NCBI GenBank assembly: GCA_016210495.1
Contig: JACQUC010000180.1
Span: forward strand, 18,331-82,330
From: Chloroflexota bacterium
Lineage (GTDB): Bacteria; Chloroflexota; FW602-bin22; JACPRP01
DNA: 64,000 bases
Reading direction: 5' to 3'
Position numbers and translations under genes: made by a program. Shown in pieces: positions 16,426-25,859 of the stretch; positions within the stretch are counted from its first letter, which is position 1; every line of letters starts with the position of its first letter. The notes beneath the pieces were generated by a model. It was not told the origin of the DNA and searched no databases. It saw only the letters and a list, made by a program, of their open reading frames with translations.

Positions 16426-17769
16426 ATGTCTAAAGTCAAACTGCTGCACTTTTTGAATCAGTTCTTTGCCGGGGAGGGCGGTGAGGAGAAGGCAGACCTG
16501 CCCCTGGCGACGAAAGAGGGCCCGGTAGGTCCCGGCAGACGTCTGCAAGCGCTGCTGGGAGACTCGGCAGAGATCGCCGTCACCGCGTACTGCGGCGACA
16601 ACTATTTTGCGTCACGGATGAGCGATGTGGTTGCAGCCCTGACAAACATCGCCAAAGACCGTGACGTGAGCATGGTCGTGGCCGGACCCACCTTTATGGC
16701 CGGCAGATACGGCTTTGCCTGCGTGGAGGTGTGTCACGCCATCAACACTTCCCTTGGGTTGCCCTGTGTAACGGGCATGCACCAGGAGAACTCCGGACTC
16801 GCGGCTTACCGGCAGCACATTGATAGAGGCGTTTTTGCTGTTCCAACAGCCGATAGCGCCGCCGGCATGGAGGAAGCTCTGTCGAGAATAGCTCGGCTGG
16901 TTGCCAAGTTGGCCACCGGTTCGGCGCTGGGCTCGGCTGCTGATGAGGGCTACTTGCCACGTGGCTTCCGACTGGTCGAGACGAAGACGAAGAACGGCGC
17001 GGAAAGAGCCATCGATATGCTCCTTGCCAAGACCGCCCGCGCGCCTTTCGCCACCGAAATACCCATCGCGACGATCGAACCGATCCCGGTTCCGCCGCGG
17101 TTGGAGAGCCTGAAGGATGCCTGCCTGGCAATGGTGAGCACGGCCGGCGTCGTTCCGTGGGAGAATCCCGATGGATTCAAAGGCAACCGCAATACCCAGT
17201 GGAAGAAGTACTCGATCGAGCGGTTCGGCTCGATGCGGGACATTCAGTGGAAGATTATGCACGGCGGGTACAACACGCAGTTTATGGAGGTGAACCCCAA
17301 CTATGGGGTTCCGCTCGACGCGTGCCGGCAACTGCAGAGCGAGGGTGCCTTCGCCAAATTGTACCCGTACTTCTACACGACCACAGGCGTGGGCGCGCTG
17401 TACGCGGAGATGGAGGTCATCGGATCAGGCATCGTACAGGACATGAAGATCGAGGGCATCGACGCCGCCATACTCGTGTCCACCTGAGGGAGTTGTACGC
17501 GCAGCGGTGCTGTGATTGCAAGAGAAATCGAGAAAGTCGGCATACCGGTGGCATTCATCACGCCGATGACGATGCTGGGTGAGCAGATGCGTGCCAACCG
17601 CGTCGTCGCCGGAACCAAGGTGCCCCACCCGTGTGGTGACCCCAATCTGCCGGACGAGGCCGACCGGGTCATGCGGCGAAAGATCGTCGAGACGGCTCTT
17701 CGCGCGCTGCAAACCGAAGTCGACCGTCCTACCGTCTTCGTACCGGAAGTTACCTTCACATCCGGTTAG
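16426..17769 (+). CDS. GrdB-like selenoprotein 2 (Sec354)
   Basis: 447 residues with UGA at 17485-17487 read as Sec354 (VST-U-GSCTRSGAVIAREIEK); ATG 16426 follows AAGGAGA. It has the same length and Sec position as copies 1 and 3, which argues strongly for maintained readthrough. Family blocks FLNQFFAGEGGEEKADLPL, YCGDNYF, AGPTFMAGRYG and MHGGYNTQFMEVNPNYGVPLD are present. Followed by grdE3 after 141 nt. It presumably forms a component-B-like complex with a GrdE-like subunit; the electron donor and acceptor proteins (GrdA, GrdCD equivalents) are not here. Confidence 0.9.
17500..17514 (+). promoter_or_regulatory. SECIS-like hairpin of grdB-like 2
   Basis: CGCAGC-GGT-GCTGTG, a 6-bp stem with GGU apex 19 nt after the UGA. 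The upstream bases differ from copy 1 (TGTACG for TGCACT), yet the inner stem and loop are unchanged. Confidence 0.58.
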
Positions 17770-17910
17770 CGCTTGGCGCGATCATTTGTCGCGGTCGCGT
17801 GTGCCCCTGTCCGCTTGGTGAGGCGCGGGGCATCACGCCGACTTCGCGAGAGGAGCCGCGTAAAGAGCGGTAGTATTTCAAACATTGTGCAAATAGTGAG
17901 GTAGTATCTA

Positions 17911-19218
17911 ATGAGGCTTGAGCTGGCGAGCTTCCCCGTAAGAAACGTCGTTTTCGAGGGACGCAACAGATACGAGAACGGAATCCTGGAAATCGACAAG
18001 GCAGAGTTGGTGAAGCTCGTGATGAAGGACGAGAAGATCGCCTGGGCCGATCTGGACGTGGCAGTTCCGGGCGAGCAGACCAGGATTGTCAATATTCGTG
18101 ACGCCGTCGAGCCAAGAGCGAAAGTGTCAGGCCCAGGGTGCGTCTTCCCCGGCGTTCTAGGGCCATTGAAGACGGTCGGCCAGGGCAGGACCAACAGGCT
18201 GAAGGGTACTGCGGTAGTCCACGTTTCGGAATACGAGCCAACGGTCCTGACGGGTACCGGAGCCCAGAACACGGGAATCGTGGACATGTGGGGACCTGGT
18301 GCAGAGCTCTCCCCGTTGAGTGCGACCGTCAACGTCGTGCTGATGACAAAGCTCTCCGCCGGCTTGACCGAAATCGAGGCCCATAATGCCATTCTATTGG
18401 CCGAGTGCAGGGTAGCCGAGCGTCTGGCCGAGACAACACGGGACGTGCAGCCCGACGAAGTCGAGGTGTTCGATCTCGGTGACGTCGACCCGTCACTGCC
18501 CCGCGTGGCCTACATAATGGGTTGCTACACCGAATGGCACACACCCCATTCCAGCCTTGCGTACTACGGCTTACCCATCAAAGAGTCTATGCCGTTTCTG
18601 GTGCACCCTAACGAGATGCTCGACGGGGCGCTGACCTCGGACGCGCGCCGGGGGAACGCTAGCCAGCCGCTAACCTGGCGATGGATGAATCCGCCCGTGC
18701 CGCTTGCTTTGTCACGAGAGCACGGCAAGCGCTTGAACTTTCTGGGAGTGATCCTGCAGCGAACACGCTTCGAAAGCGAGTTTGGCAAGCAGGTTACCGC
18801 CACCTGCACCTCTCAGATGGCTAAGCTGCTGCGTGCCGATAGCGTTATCATCACCAGGTCGTCGCCCTCGGGCAACAATCTAATGGACGTTATGCTCACC
18901 GTGCAGGCATGCGAGGAGAAATGCATCAACACCGTCTTCTTGACGCCGGAGGCAGGAGGCCTCGACGGCACCGGGCCGGCGCTCCACTTTTACGTGCCCG
19001 GGGCGACCGCGATGGTGAGCACGGGCAATCTGAACCTCGAGCCACGACTGCCGACCCCGAGCAGGGTTATCGGGTGTGAAAAGGGCCGGACGCTGAAGCC
19101 CAGGGCGGGAGCTGTGCCTGTGGACCCCTGGGGAGACATGCGCCTGGACAGATGGACGGAGATCAGCGAGGGGGTAGACTGGTTGGGTGGCAGGTGCTTG
19201 GGCTCTGCTGACTACTAA
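17911..19218 (+). CDS. GrdE-like protein 3
   Basis: 435 residues, start ATG 17911, same architecture as copy 1: EPRAKVSGPG, GIVDMWGPGAELSP, C205 in YIMGC-YTEWHTPHSS, GALTSDARRGN (no Cys where GrdE has its pyruvoyl precursor) and FLGVILQRTRFESEFGKQ. It lies between grdB-like 2 and tctC2 (11 nt gap) and so links the reductase-like pair to the carboxylate transporter in one transcript. The best guess is a subunit of a Sec-dependent complex for an imported carboxylate; this is inference from context. Confidence 0.85.
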   Translation: MRLELASFPVRNVVFEGRNRYENGILEIDKAELVKLVMKDEKIAWADLDVAVPGEQTRIVNIRDAVEPRAKVSGPGCVFPGVLGPLKTVGQGRTNRLKGTAVVHVSEYEPTVLTGTGAQNTGIVDMWGPGAELSPLSATVNVVLMTKLSAGLTEIEAHNAILLAECRVAERLAETTRDVQPDEVEVFDLGDVDPSLPRVAYIMGCYTEWHTPHSSLAYYGLPIKESMPFLVHPNEMLDGALTSDARRGNASQPLTWRWMNPPVPLALSREHGKRLNFLGVILQRTRFESEFGKQVTATCTSQMAKLLRADSVIITRSSPSGNNLMDVMLTVQACEEKCINTVFLTPEAGGLDGTGPALHFYVPGATAMVSTGNLNLEPRLPTPSRVIGCEKGRTLKPRAGAVPVDPWGDMRLDRWTEISEGVDWLGGRCLGSADY

Positions 19219-19229
19219 AGGAGGTTAAG

Positions 19230-20417
19230 ATGGGAAGAAAGCGATCATCCACGCGTAACCACGGTTTCGCCTTGCTAATGATAGTGGTGGCGGTCAGCCT
19301 GATCGCCGCCTGCGCTTCACCGGCCCCGACGCCCACGCCTGCGCCGGCAAAGGCTCCGGCTCCGGCTGCAGCGCCGACGTCGGCACCGGCAAAGGCTCCG
19401 GCTCCAGCCCCGACGGCAGCTCCGACCAAGGCGCCAGCGGCCACGCCCGTCGCGAAGGCCGATACAGGGGCGGAGTTCTACAAGGGTAAGACCGTCAACC
19501 TTATCGTTACCTACGGAGCAGGTGGTGGCACTGATGCCGCAGGCAGGATTCTTGCCAATGCCTGGAAGGAGTACACTGGCGGCACTATGCTCGTCAGAAA
19601 CATGGCCGCCGCTGGCGGTCTCGAGGGCATGAACGCCGTTGGCCAGGCGAAACCCGATGGGCTTACGCTGGGGTTTTCGATCACGGGGCCCATAACAAAT
19701 TTCCAGGTTTTCGAGGAGCCCGGCGTCAAGTATGACGTCGCGAAGATGACTTGGATCGGCGATTTCGGCATGGAGCCGATTGGCTTGTCTGTTGCCTCGG
19801 GCCTACCGTACGAGACAATGGACGACCTTCGTAAGGCTGAAGGGCTGAAACTGGGCGCGCTTGGCATAAGGGCGGCAGGCGGGCAGGGTGGTGGATTGGC
19901 CATCGAGCTCTTCGGACTGAAGGGGGCCAAGGTCGTGTCTGGCTATGCCAGCACCGCGGAGGTGCAGCTAGCCCTGGGTCGAGGAGAAATGCACGGCTAC
20001 ACGTTTCCGTCCGGGACGCTACAGGCTGGAATGGACAAGAAGGTAAACAAGGCGCCGGTGGTTATGCTGGACTTCAAAAGGGCAGATGCGTTTCCTAACA
20101 CGCCCGCAGTTCCCGACCTGATGCGGCTTTCTCCGGATCAAGAAACATTGCTGAAGATCTTTGCGTCGATCATGAACCAATCAAAGGTGGTGTTTGGACC
20201 GGCGGGCATACCTGATGACAGAGTTCTCTTTCTCCGCCAAACCTTCAGCAAGATGATGGAGTCGAAGTCGCTGGTGGAGGATCTGAAGAAGCGGTATCCG
20301 GTTTGGACGGGGTACAGGAAGGGAGATGTCGTGGCCGCCGGGATTCGGGAGGTAATGACGCTGCCCAAGGATGTTCGCGCCAAATACGACGAAGCGATTA
20401 TGCGCCACGTACAGTGA
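19230..20417 (+). CDS. tctC: TctC-family binding lipoprotein 2
   Basis: 395 residues; ATG 19230 behind AAAGGAGG. Lipobox IAACA preceded by a hydrophobic stretch, then a Pro/Ala/Lys/Thr linker to about residue 75 and a TctC fold beginning EFYKGKTVNLIVTYGAGGGTD. Very similar to copies 1 and 4. It is followed by tctA1-tctB1, giving a complete C-A-B tripartite tricarboxylate transporter. The receptor captures a carboxylate outside the membrane and hands it to TctA. Confidence 0.93.
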   Translation: MGRKRSSTRNHGFALLMIVVAVSLIAACASPAPTPTPAPAKAPAPAAAPTSAPAKAPAPAPTAAPTKAPAATPVAKADTGAEFYKGKTVNLIVTYGAGGGTDAAGRILANAWKEYTGGTMLVRNMAAAGGLEGMNAVGQAKPDGLTLGFSITGPITNFQVFEEPGVKYDVAKMTWIGDFGMEPIGLSVASGLPYETMDDLRKAEGLKLGALGIRAAGGQGGGLAIELFGLKGAKVVSGYASTAEVQLALGRGEMHGYTFPSGTLQAGMDKKVNKAPVVMLDFKRADAFPNTPAVPDLMRLSPDQETLLKIFASIMNQSKVVFGPAGIPDDRVLFLRQTFSKMMESKSLVEDLKKRYPVWTGYRKGDVVAAGIREVMTLPKDVRAKYDEAIMRHVQ

Positions 20418-20593
20418 CCTGTCAGTTATTCTCTAACAACGCGTAGGCGCCTTCTGGAACTCTATCAAGGGCTGTCTCAAGTGACCTGGACTCACGGGGG
20501 GCTGTAGGCGAGACGCAGGCCCTCCGTGGGATCGACGAAATCTCTACGCGGCGTCTACTGAGCGACGTGAGGGGAAGGAGGAGCGACCGGAAA

Positions 20594-22123
20594 ATGGTTC
20601 TGGAAGCCTTTGGCGAGGCCCTGCAGAGCCTTGCAAATCCCCAGGTGTGGTACTACATGATTTTTGGGTCAGTCCTGGGACTTGTGCTTGGCGTGATCCC
20701 CGGCATCGGGGGGCTGTCGGGGATGGCCCTCATCCTGCCCTTCGTCTTCGTAATGTCGCCGTACGAAGCCCTTCCCCTGATGGTGGCGCTGGGGGCCACT
20801 AATACCACCGGCGGCTCCATAACGTCCATCTTGCTGAACGTGCCCGGCACCGGCTCCAACGCGGCTACCTTGATCGACGGCTATCCCATGTCGCAAAAAG
20901 GCCAGGCGGGCCGAGCCCTGGGCGCAGCGTTGATGAGCTCGGCGGCCGGTGGCGCCCTCACGGTGTTCTTCGCCTTTGCGATGATCCCACTCGTACTGCC
21001 GCTGGTATTCGGCCTTCGCTCCGCGGATATGGTCTTCCTGGTGCTCCTGGGTCTGGCCTTCATCGCAACGCTTGGCAGGGGAGCCATGGCTCGGGGGCTG
21101 ATTAGTGGGGGCCTGGGGTTGGCGATCTCCTTGATTGGGATGCAAGTCAAGACCGGGGTTGGGCGGTTTACCTTCGACTCGGTCTACCTTTACGACGGTC
21201 TCCCTCTGGTTCCAGTAGTTCTTGGCCTGTTCGCCGTGCCCGAAATGATAGCGCTGGCTGCTGCCGGTGGGTCGATTGCACGTGCGGGCACCATACAGAG
21301 CACTCAGGGTGTATGGGAAGGGGCGAGGGACGTGTGGCGCCACTGGTGGCTCTTCGTCCGCTCTTCGACAATCGGTTATATCATTGGGGTGATCCCGGGG
21401 ATCGGCGCTACCGCTGCCACCTTCATCGCCTACGGGCACGCCAAGCAAACGTCAAAGCGACCGGAAGAGTTTGGCACGGGTCGTGTGGAAGGGGTCATTG
21501 GTCCAGAGGCCGCTAACAACGCCAAGGATGCGGGCAGTCTGTTGACGACTCTGTCTCTCGGTATTCCGGGCAGCGCAGAAGGGGTCTTCATTCTGGGAGC
21601 GTTTCTGATCCTCGGGATCACACCGGGCCCCGACATGATGACAAAGAACTTGGGTTTATCGCTTACACTTTTCCTGATCCTAATCGTGTCTAATGTGATC
21701 GGCGGTGCAATCTGCTTTGCTTTGGCGCCCCATCTGGCCAATATCGCCCTCGTTCCGGGCCGTATTCTTGTGCCTTCGGTGCTGACGATCACCTTTGTCG
21801 GAACCTTCGCTGAGCGACAGGATCTCACCGATCTCATCGTGGTGCTGGTTGTGGGGGCGCTGGGGTTTGCCATGAAGGAGTTCGGTTTCAACAGGGCGGC
21901 ACTGCTTCTGGGCTTCGTACTAGGAAATATCTTTGAAAAGTATCTTTTTATTGCTCTTTCCGCGGACGGCCCTCTGTTCTTTGCCAGACCTATCAGCATG
22001 ATGCTGCTACTGATGGTCATCGGTGTTATTGGCTACGGGCCGATAAAGGCTGGCGTCAGGCGCTGGCTGAGGAAAGGGGGTGGAGAGGCATGGACCGAAG
22101 GGGCAGCGTCTACTTCCTCGTAG
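20594..22123 (+). CDS. tctA: Tripartite tricarboxylate transporter large permease TctA, copy 1
   Basis: A 509-residue, strongly hydrophobic integral membrane protein (about 11-12 segments). It shows the two TctA repeats with GVIPGIGGLSG near residue 33 and GVIPGIGATAATFIAYG near 265, plus NNAKDAGSLLTTLSLGIPGSAE. TctA is the translocation subunit, driven by a cation gradient. ATG 20594 has GGAAGGAGG ahead of it. It overlaps tctB1 by 34 nt, indicating translational coupling. Confidence 0.95.
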   Translation: MVLEAFGEALQSLANPQVWYYMIFGSVLGLVLGVIPGIGGLSGMALILPFVFVMSPYEALPLMVALGATNTTGGSITSILLNVPGTGSNAATLIDGYPMSQKGQAGRALGAALMSSAAGGALTVFFAFAMIPLVLPLVFGLRSADMVFLVLLGLAFIATLGRGAMARGLISGGLGLAISLIGMQVKTGVGRFTFDSVYLYDGLPLVPVVLGLFAVPEMIALAAAGGSIARAGTIQSTQGVWEGARDVWRHWWLFVRSSTIGYIIGVIPGIGATAATFIAYGHAKQTSKRPEEFGTGRVEGVIGPEAANNAKDAGSLLTTLSLGIPGSAEGVFILGAFLILGITPGPDMMTKNLGLSLTLFLILIVSNVIGGAICFALAPHLANIALVPGRILVPSVLTITFVGTFAERQDLTDLIVVLVVGALGFAMKEFGFNRAALLLGFVLGNIFEKYLFIALSADGPLFFARPISMMLLLMVIGVIGYGPIKAGVRRWLRKGGGEAWTEGAASTSS

Positions 22124-22563
22124 GAATCATCGTCGTGATGGCGGCGATGGTCCTTGTATCGCTCCGAGAGAACAGGTTGGAGGCCAAGCTACTGCCTGTT
22201 GGAGTTGGCGGCGCAGTTATTCTCGTTTCCGCAGTGGAACTATCCAGTACGCTACGAAAGAACAAGCAAAAGGCGAAGGTGGCGGGAGAAGAAGCGAAGG
22301 ACGCGGGTTCGACCACCGCAAACACGCGTGGATATCTCATAGCCGGGGCATGGACGGTGGGTTTCGTCCTGGCAATCTATGTTTTGGGCTTCACTTTGGC
22401 AATCCCGGTCGTAACTGCCGGCTACATCAAGTCATACGGGGCAACCTGGCTTGTCGCCATAGCGACCGGTATTATCTCGGGTGCTCTGATCTATGGCATA
22501 TTCGAGTATGCCCTGAAGGTTGGCCTGTACGGCGGTTTGATTCCTGGCTGGCTGGGTGGGTGA
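22090..22563 (+). CDS. tctB: Small permease subunit TctB, copy 1
   Basis: 157 residues with four predicted membrane segments (about 7-25, 34-52, 81-103, 108-150), the usual TctB size and layout. It starts inside the tctA1 3' end. TctB associates with TctA; its exact role in the TTT family is unresolved. A charged Lys/Glu-rich loop (KNKQKAKVAGEEAKDAG) separates the two helix pairs. Confidence 0.85.
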   Translation: MDRRGSVYFLVGIIVVMAAMVLVSLRENRLEAKLLPVGVGGAVILVSAVELSSTLRKNKQKAKVAGEEAKDAGSTTANTRGYLIAGAWTVGFVLAIYVLGFTLAIPVVTAGYIKSYGATWLVAIATGIISGALIYGIFEYALKVGLYGGLIPGWLGG

Positions 22564-22588
22564 ACTTGTCCAACGGAGTCGTTAGGGA

Positions 22589-23083
22589 ATGGAACGGAGA
22601 GGCGGCGTCTACTTCCTTGTAGGGATTATGGCCGTGGTGTCAATAATGGTGATTGCCTCGCTGCAAGAAGCTAACCTCGAGGCCAAGCTGTTACCAATTG
22701 TGTTTGGCCTGGCTGCCTTGATTCTATCCGGGACGATATTAGCGGGCTCGCTTCTCCAGAGGCGAAAGCTCGTGAGGCTTCAAAGGTGCGATGGCGTCGG
22801 CGAGGAGTCCATCGCAACTGGCGGAGTGCGGGCATATCTAGTATCGGGGATGTGGGTGCTCGGCTTTTTCCTGGCCATCTATCTGCTAGGCTTTCTCATT
22901 GCCATCCCTATCCTGGTAGTCGCTTATACGAAGACGTACGGCGCGACGTGGTGGGCAGGCGCAGCCTCTGCCATCATCACCGTTGTGGGAGTGTACGCGA
23001 TATTCTACCAGCTTCTCAATGTTAACATGTATGGTGGGTTGGTTCTTTCGCGGTTGCTCGGTTTGTTTTTAGCCCCGTATTAG
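22589..23083 (+). CDS. tctB: Small permease subunit TctB, copy 2
   Basis: 164 residues, related to copy 1 (both begin MxRRGxVYFLVGI and share NRLEAKLLPI/NLEAKLLPI-type second helix starts) but with an Arg/Lys-rich central loop. It lies 25 nt after tctB1 and before tctC3-tctA2, so it probably belongs to the second transporter, whose gene order is then B-C-A. Confidence 0.84.
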   Translation: MERRGGVYFLVGIMAVVSIMVIASLQEANLEAKLLPIVFGLAALILSGTILAGSLLQRRKLVRLQRCDGVGEESIATGGVRAYLVSGMWVLGFFLAIYLLGFLIAIPILVVAYTKTYGATWWAGAASAIITVVGVYAIFYQLLNVNMYGGLVLSRLLGLFLAPY

Positions 23084-23112
23084 CCTTACAGTAACTGTGT
23101 TGGGAGGTTAAG

Positions 23113-24300
23113 GTGCACAACAGATTATTGACAGTACGTGGTGGGTCCTTGCTTCTTATGGCGGCGGTTTTGTCTTTGGCGGTTACCTGTGCTCCGGCTG
23201 CTCCAGTACCAACGCCGACTCCGGCGAAGCCTCAGGCCACGGCGCCGACGCCGGCAAAGGCACCGGCGGCAGCGCCAACTCCGGCTGCTCCAGCAGCGCC
23301 AGCTCCCACGAAGGCGCCCGTGGCAACGCCACAAGCGAAAGGCCCGAGTGCCGCCGATTTCTTTAGGGGCAAAACCGTGGAGCTGGTGGTTATGTACGGT
23401 GCGGGAGGAAACGTCGACTTCGCCGCTCGCGCGTTTGCCAGCCAATGGCAACAGGTCGCTGGCGGGTCGATGATTGTTCGCAACAGGGCCGGCGGCGGCG
23501 GCCTCGACGGCATCAACTTCGTGTTCGACGCCGAGCCCACTGGTCTTACCCTGGGCTTTGGGCTTAGAGGCCCCATCGCCGCGAACCAGATCTTGAAAGT
23601 TCAAGGGGTGAGATACGATATCGGCAAGATGAGCTGGATCGGCGATTTCAGCCGAGATCCGGTCAGTTTTGCCGTCGGCACAAACCAGCCCTACACGTCC
23701 ATGGATGACCTGCGCCCTGTGAGCGGGCTGGTGTTCGGCACGACCACGCCAAGGGGCGCGGGGGCGCTCGGCGGCGCACTGGTTGCCGAGCTGTTCCAAC
23801 TGAAGGATGCCAGAGTCGTTCCTGGCTACGCCAGCTCTGCCGAGGTGCTGTTGGCCGTCGAGAGAGGAGAAGTTCAGGGGTATGCCTTCTCGACTTCGAC
23901 AGTTCGGTCTGGCGTCGACAAGGGTACCAACAAGGTGCCATTCGTTACTCTAGACTTTGAAAGGGACGCGACTTTTCCCAACACCCCGACAATTGTCGAG
24001 TTGCTGCGACCAACCGGGCAGCAAGAACAGGCGTTGAGGATTCTTGTGCCAATCGTCGATCAATCGAGAGTCGTGTACGGCCCTCCCGGTATCCCTGAAG
24101 ACAGGCTCCAATTCGTTCGGCAGAGTTTTGACAAGATTATGGAAAGCGCTGCTTTCAGGGCCACTTTGGCGCCGCAGTATCCGGTCTGGACCGGGTCCAG
24201 GAAGGGTGATGACGCGGCGACGGAGATAAGGAAGTTGGCTGCCTTGCCGGCGGAGGATATTGCCACGTTTGATCAGATGACCAGTCGGTACATCAAGTGA
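23113..24300 (+). CDS. tctC: TctC-family binding lipoprotein 3
   Basis: 395 residues from GTG 23113 (GGAGG seven bases upstream). Lipobox AVTCA, a Pro/Ala/Thr linker to about residue 76, then DFFRGKTVELVVMYGAGGNVD. Most copies have GAGGGTD in the ligand loop; this one has GAGGNVD, and also RGAGALGG for the RAAGGQGG of copies 1, 2 and 4. It is therefore likely to bind a different carboxylate. It is followed directly by tctA2 (13 nt). Confidence 0.92.
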   Translation: MHNRLLTVRGGSLLLMAAVLSLAVTCAPAAPVPTPTPAKPQATAPTPAKAPAAAPTPAAPAAPAPTKAPVATPQAKGPSAADFFRGKTVELVVMYGAGGNVDFAARAFASQWQQVAGGSMIVRNRAGGGGLDGINFVFDAEPTGLTLGFGLRGPIAANQILKVQGVRYDIGKMSWIGDFSRDPVSFAVGTNQPYTSMDDLRPVSGLVFGTTTPRGAGALGGALVAELFQLKDARVVPGYASSAEVLLAVERGEVQGYAFSTSTVRSGVDKGTNKVPFVTLDFERDATFPNTPTIVELLRPTGQQEQALRILVPIVDQSRVVYGPPGIPEDRLQFVRQSFDKIMESAAFRATLAPQYPVWTGSRKGDDAATEIRKLAALPAEDIATFDQMTSRYIK

Positions 24301-24313
24301 TCCAGCACGTTTC

Positions 24314-25852
24314 ATGGTACTAGAAGCTTTCGGCCAGGCCATCCTGAACTTCGGTAGTCTCGAGTTGTGGTTCTATATCACGCTTGGGGTCGTTATCGGG
24401 CTCGTGCTTGGCGTTACACCAGGCATTGGCGCCCTAACCGGACTGGCCCTCGTGCTGCCCTTTGTTTTTGTCATGCCCCCATCGTCTGCGCTAGCACTGA
24501 TGATTGCGCTTGGTTCTGTGGCATGCACCGGTGGCTCCATGACATCTATCCTGCTGAACGTGCCTGGCACGACCGTCAACGCGGCCACGCTCATCGACGG
24601 CTACCCCATGTCGCAAATGGGCCAGGCAGGCCGTGCCTTGGGGGCAGCGCTTGCGAGCTCGGCAGCAGGCGGAGTGGCCACGGTGTTCTTCGCGTTCGCC
24701 ATGGTCCCGCTCATAATCCCTCTCGTGGTCGCTCTGCGATCGGCGGACATGGTCTTCCTGGTCTTGCTGGGGCTTGCCTTCATCGCCGTCCTCGGCAGAG
24801 AGTCTATGGCCAAGGGTTTGCTCAGTGGCGTGTTGGGTGTCACGGTCTCCTTCATCGGCGTGCAGGTCAAGACCGCGGTGCCGCGATTCACCTTCGACAA
24901 CGTCTACCTTTACGATGGGCTCCCCTTTGCGCCCGTCGTTCTTGGGCTGTTCGCCGTCCCCGAGATGATCGCTCTGGCCGTAATGGGTGGCTCTATCGCC
25001 CGCTCCGGAGTGCTCGACAAGGGTATTGGCGGCGTTATGGAGGGAGTGAAAGACGTGGGTCGTCACTGGTGGCTCTGGCTTCGTTGTTCCGTCATCGGCT
25101 ACGTCATTGGAGTCATTCCAGGGATCGGCGCCACGGCAGCGACCTTCATCGCCTACGGTCACGCCAAGCAAACCTCAAAGAACCCGCACGAGTTCGGCAC
25201 CGGGCGTGTGGAAGGAGTTATCGCCCCGGAGAGCGCCAACAATGCCAAGGAAGCCGGAAGCCTGTTGACGACCCTGGCGTTTGGGATACCCGGCAGTGCG
25301 GAAATGACTTTTCTCCTAGGAGCCCTGCTGATCATCGGGGTCATCCCGGGTCCGGAGATGATTACGAAGCACCTGCCCCTCTCGCTTACCCTGTTCTTAA
25401 TAATCATTGTGTCCAACTTGATGGCAGGGGCCATCTGTTTCGCGCTAACCTCGCACGTTGCGAGGCTCGCTCTGGTTCCGAGTCACATCCTGATTCCCCC
25501 GGTACTGACGATTACGTTCGTCGGTACATACGCTGCGCGGCAAGAGTTCAACGACCTTATCGTGCTTATGGCTTTTGGCTTCATTGGGTTGGCGATGAGA
25601 GAGTTCGGCTACAACAGGCCGGCCCTGCTCTTGGGTTTCGTTCTGGGGACGCTCCTGGAGAAATACCTGTTCCTCGCCCTCGGCGTGGCTGGCCCCTTGT
25701 TCTTCGTTAGACCCATCAGTTTGGCGCTGATTCTGATGACTGTCGGCGTTATTGTCTTCAATCCGATTAGGGACCTGCTGGCGCGCCGGTCTAGAACGGC
25801 GATGGTGGCTGTGACGGCCACGAAAAATCCGGAAGTTTCTGGGGAAGGATGA
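24314..25852 (+). CDS. tctA: Tripartite tricarboxylate transporter large permease TctA, copy 2
   Basis: 512 residues, clearly a paralogue of tctA1 with the same repeated GVTPGIGALTG and GVIPGIGATAATFIAYGHAKQTS motifs and NNAKEAGSLLTTLAFGIPGSAE. It starts at ATG 24314, 13 nt after tctC3; no strong ribosome site precedes it, so it may depend on coupling. With tctB2 and tctC3 it completes a second TTT system next to ubiD3 (7 nt downstream). Confidence 0.95.
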   Translation: MVLEAFGQAILNFGSLELWFYITLGVVIGLVLGVTPGIGALTGLALVLPFVFVMPPSSALALMIALGSVACTGGSMTSILLNVPGTTVNAATLIDGYPMSQMGQAGRALGAALASSAAGGVATVFFAFAMVPLIIPLVVALRSADMVFLVLLGLAFIAVLGRESMAKGLLSGVLGVTVSFIGVQVKTAVPRFTFDNVYLYDGLPFAPVVLGLFAVPEMIALAVMGGSIARSGVLDKGIGGVMEGVKDVGRHWWLWLRCSVIGYVIGVIPGIGATAATFIAYGHAKQTSKNPHEFGTGRVEGVIAPESANNAKEAGSLLTTLAFGIPGSAEMTFLLGALLIIGVIPGPEMITKHLPLSLTLFLIIIVSNLMAGAICFALTSHVARLALVPSHILIPPVLTITFVGTYAARQEFNDLIVLMAFGFIGLAMREFGYNRPALLLGFVLGTLLEKYLFLALGVAGPLFFVRPISLALILMTVGVIVFNPIRDLLARRSRTAMVAVTATKNPEVSGEG

Positions 25853-25859
25853 TTGCACA

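Noticed and set aside
24367..25710. Long forward frame inside tctA2
   Set aside because: Shadow of a high-GC gene; the TctA motifs are all in the other frame.
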